This document shows, one piece after another, positions 63,331 through 64,000 of a stretch of DNA of 64,000 nt. The notes under the pieces are model-generated. The model was not told where the DNA came from. It was given only the letters and a program-made list of their open reading frames with translations, and did not search any database. The position numbers were made by a program, and so were the translations under genes. This DNA is from Homarus americanus (lineage: Eukaryota > Arthropoda > Malacostraca > Decapoda > Nephropidae): contig NW_024724368.1 of the NCBI RefSeq assembly GCF_018991925.1, positions 4,251,209 through 4,315,208 on the forward strand. Reading direction: 5' to 3'. How positions within the stretch are numbered: the stretch's first letter is position 1; every line of letters begins with the position of its first letter.

Positions 63331-63473
63331 GAGTATTGGTTATCGATAAACACGAGGTCTTAAAGCAGCTATTTAGTGATTTTTTTTTAAGAATTTGTTC
63401 ACATTTTTATTTATTTATGAGGTTTAGATTACACCCCGGGAGCCATTATGTCCTTGTTGCCCGTAATGGAATA

Positions 63474-63474
<1 letters not shown>

Positions 63475-63519
<45 letters not shown>
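63475..63519 (+). repeat. (GT)n microsatellite
   Basis: About 22 GT units. Confidence 0.95.
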
Positions 63520-63521
<2 letters not shown>

Positions 63522-63698
63522 TGTAAGAATCATTTTTTATACTGGATAAATATTGTAATTGGAATATAAATTGAATCACAATTAACCAATGTAGGTCGAC
63601 TAATCGCTGGGAAATGGGAATTATATATGTTGGGATGTTGATGTAAAAAGCTGAGGGAAATTACGTAGGGAAATAATGAAATGAAACTATACCATAAG

Positions 63699-63700
<2 letters not shown>

Positions 63701-63769
<69 letters not shown>
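63701..63769 (+). repeat. (GT)n microsatellite
   Basis: About 34 GT units. Confidence 0.95.
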
Positions 63770-63771
<2 letters not shown>

Positions 63772-63809
63772 GAGAAGAAGATTGGAGTTTCCTCTTCTAT
63801 TTGTGATCC

Positions 63810-64000
63810 AGGAGGAGGAGGAGGAGGAAGAGGAAGAAGAGGCTCATAAAACAGGATGAATCATCATATTTCTTCGTATTTTTGTCGCTCTATTTCCGCT
63901 CAAAATATATGTACTGATGGCGACTATCCTCCTCCTCCTCCTCCTCTTCTCCTCCTCCTCTCTTCATCTTCTTCCTCCTCCTCTTCGTCTTCTTCCTCCT
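63810..64000 (+). repeat. (GAG)n then (CTC)n tracts at the window edge
   Basis: GGAGGAGGAGGAGGAAGAGG at 63811-63842 is followed about 85 bases later by CTCCTCCTCCTC runs to the window end. The two are purine/pyrimidine complements, so they form an inverted pair of simple repeats. Confidence 0.85.

Overview
This is a eukaryotic nuclear window with GT-AG introns and vertebrate-like gene families. Interspersed CCTAA/TTAGG pentamers and very dense (GT)n, (GA)n and (CT)n microsatellites suggest an arthropod, most likely a decapod crustacean. That placement is inference from sequence style, not from a marker gene.

Four genes can be supported by protein families recalled from knowledge and by splice phases that agree from exon to exon. 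(1) The 3' half of maspardin (SPG21) lies on the + strand at 1535-4246; its 5' exons are not visible. (2) A complete nuclear gene for the mitochondrial ATP synthase epsilon subunit (ATP5F1E) lies on the + strand at 7260-11460, in three coding exons, the last contributing only 8 bases. (3) A complete or nearly complete prominin (CD133-like five-pass membrane protein) lies on the + strand at 14689-30205 in about 19 exons. Its first coding exon has a reading-frame problem. (4) A RASL10-type small GTPase lies on the - strand at 42365-39036, with an uncertain 5' end that may extend to an exon near 61.0 kb. The genes are unrelated in function and share no operon-like logic.

Layout: 1-14 kb holds maspardin, ATP5F1E and several foldback or MITE-like elements, and is peppered with the self-complementary word TACAGTACTGTA. 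14.5-31.3 kb is prominin. 31.3-39 kb is apparently empty. 39-42.4 kb holds the RASL10 core. 42.4-51 kb has a possible tRNA-derived SINE and little else. 51-64 kb is a repeat-dominated block: a 32-bp satellite of about 45 copies, a 16-bp minisatellite, long purine tracts, interstitial telomere-like pentamers and many microsatellites. Nearly all long open frames there are repeat artefacts.

The most interesting feature is a 30-bp minisatellite at the 3' end of RASL10 exon 2. It has copied the exon-intron junction seven times. Every copy carries an intact GT donor in the same reading frame, so choice of donor could insert 0 to 6 copies of a proline-rich 10-residue block at the G3/switch II position of the GTPase.
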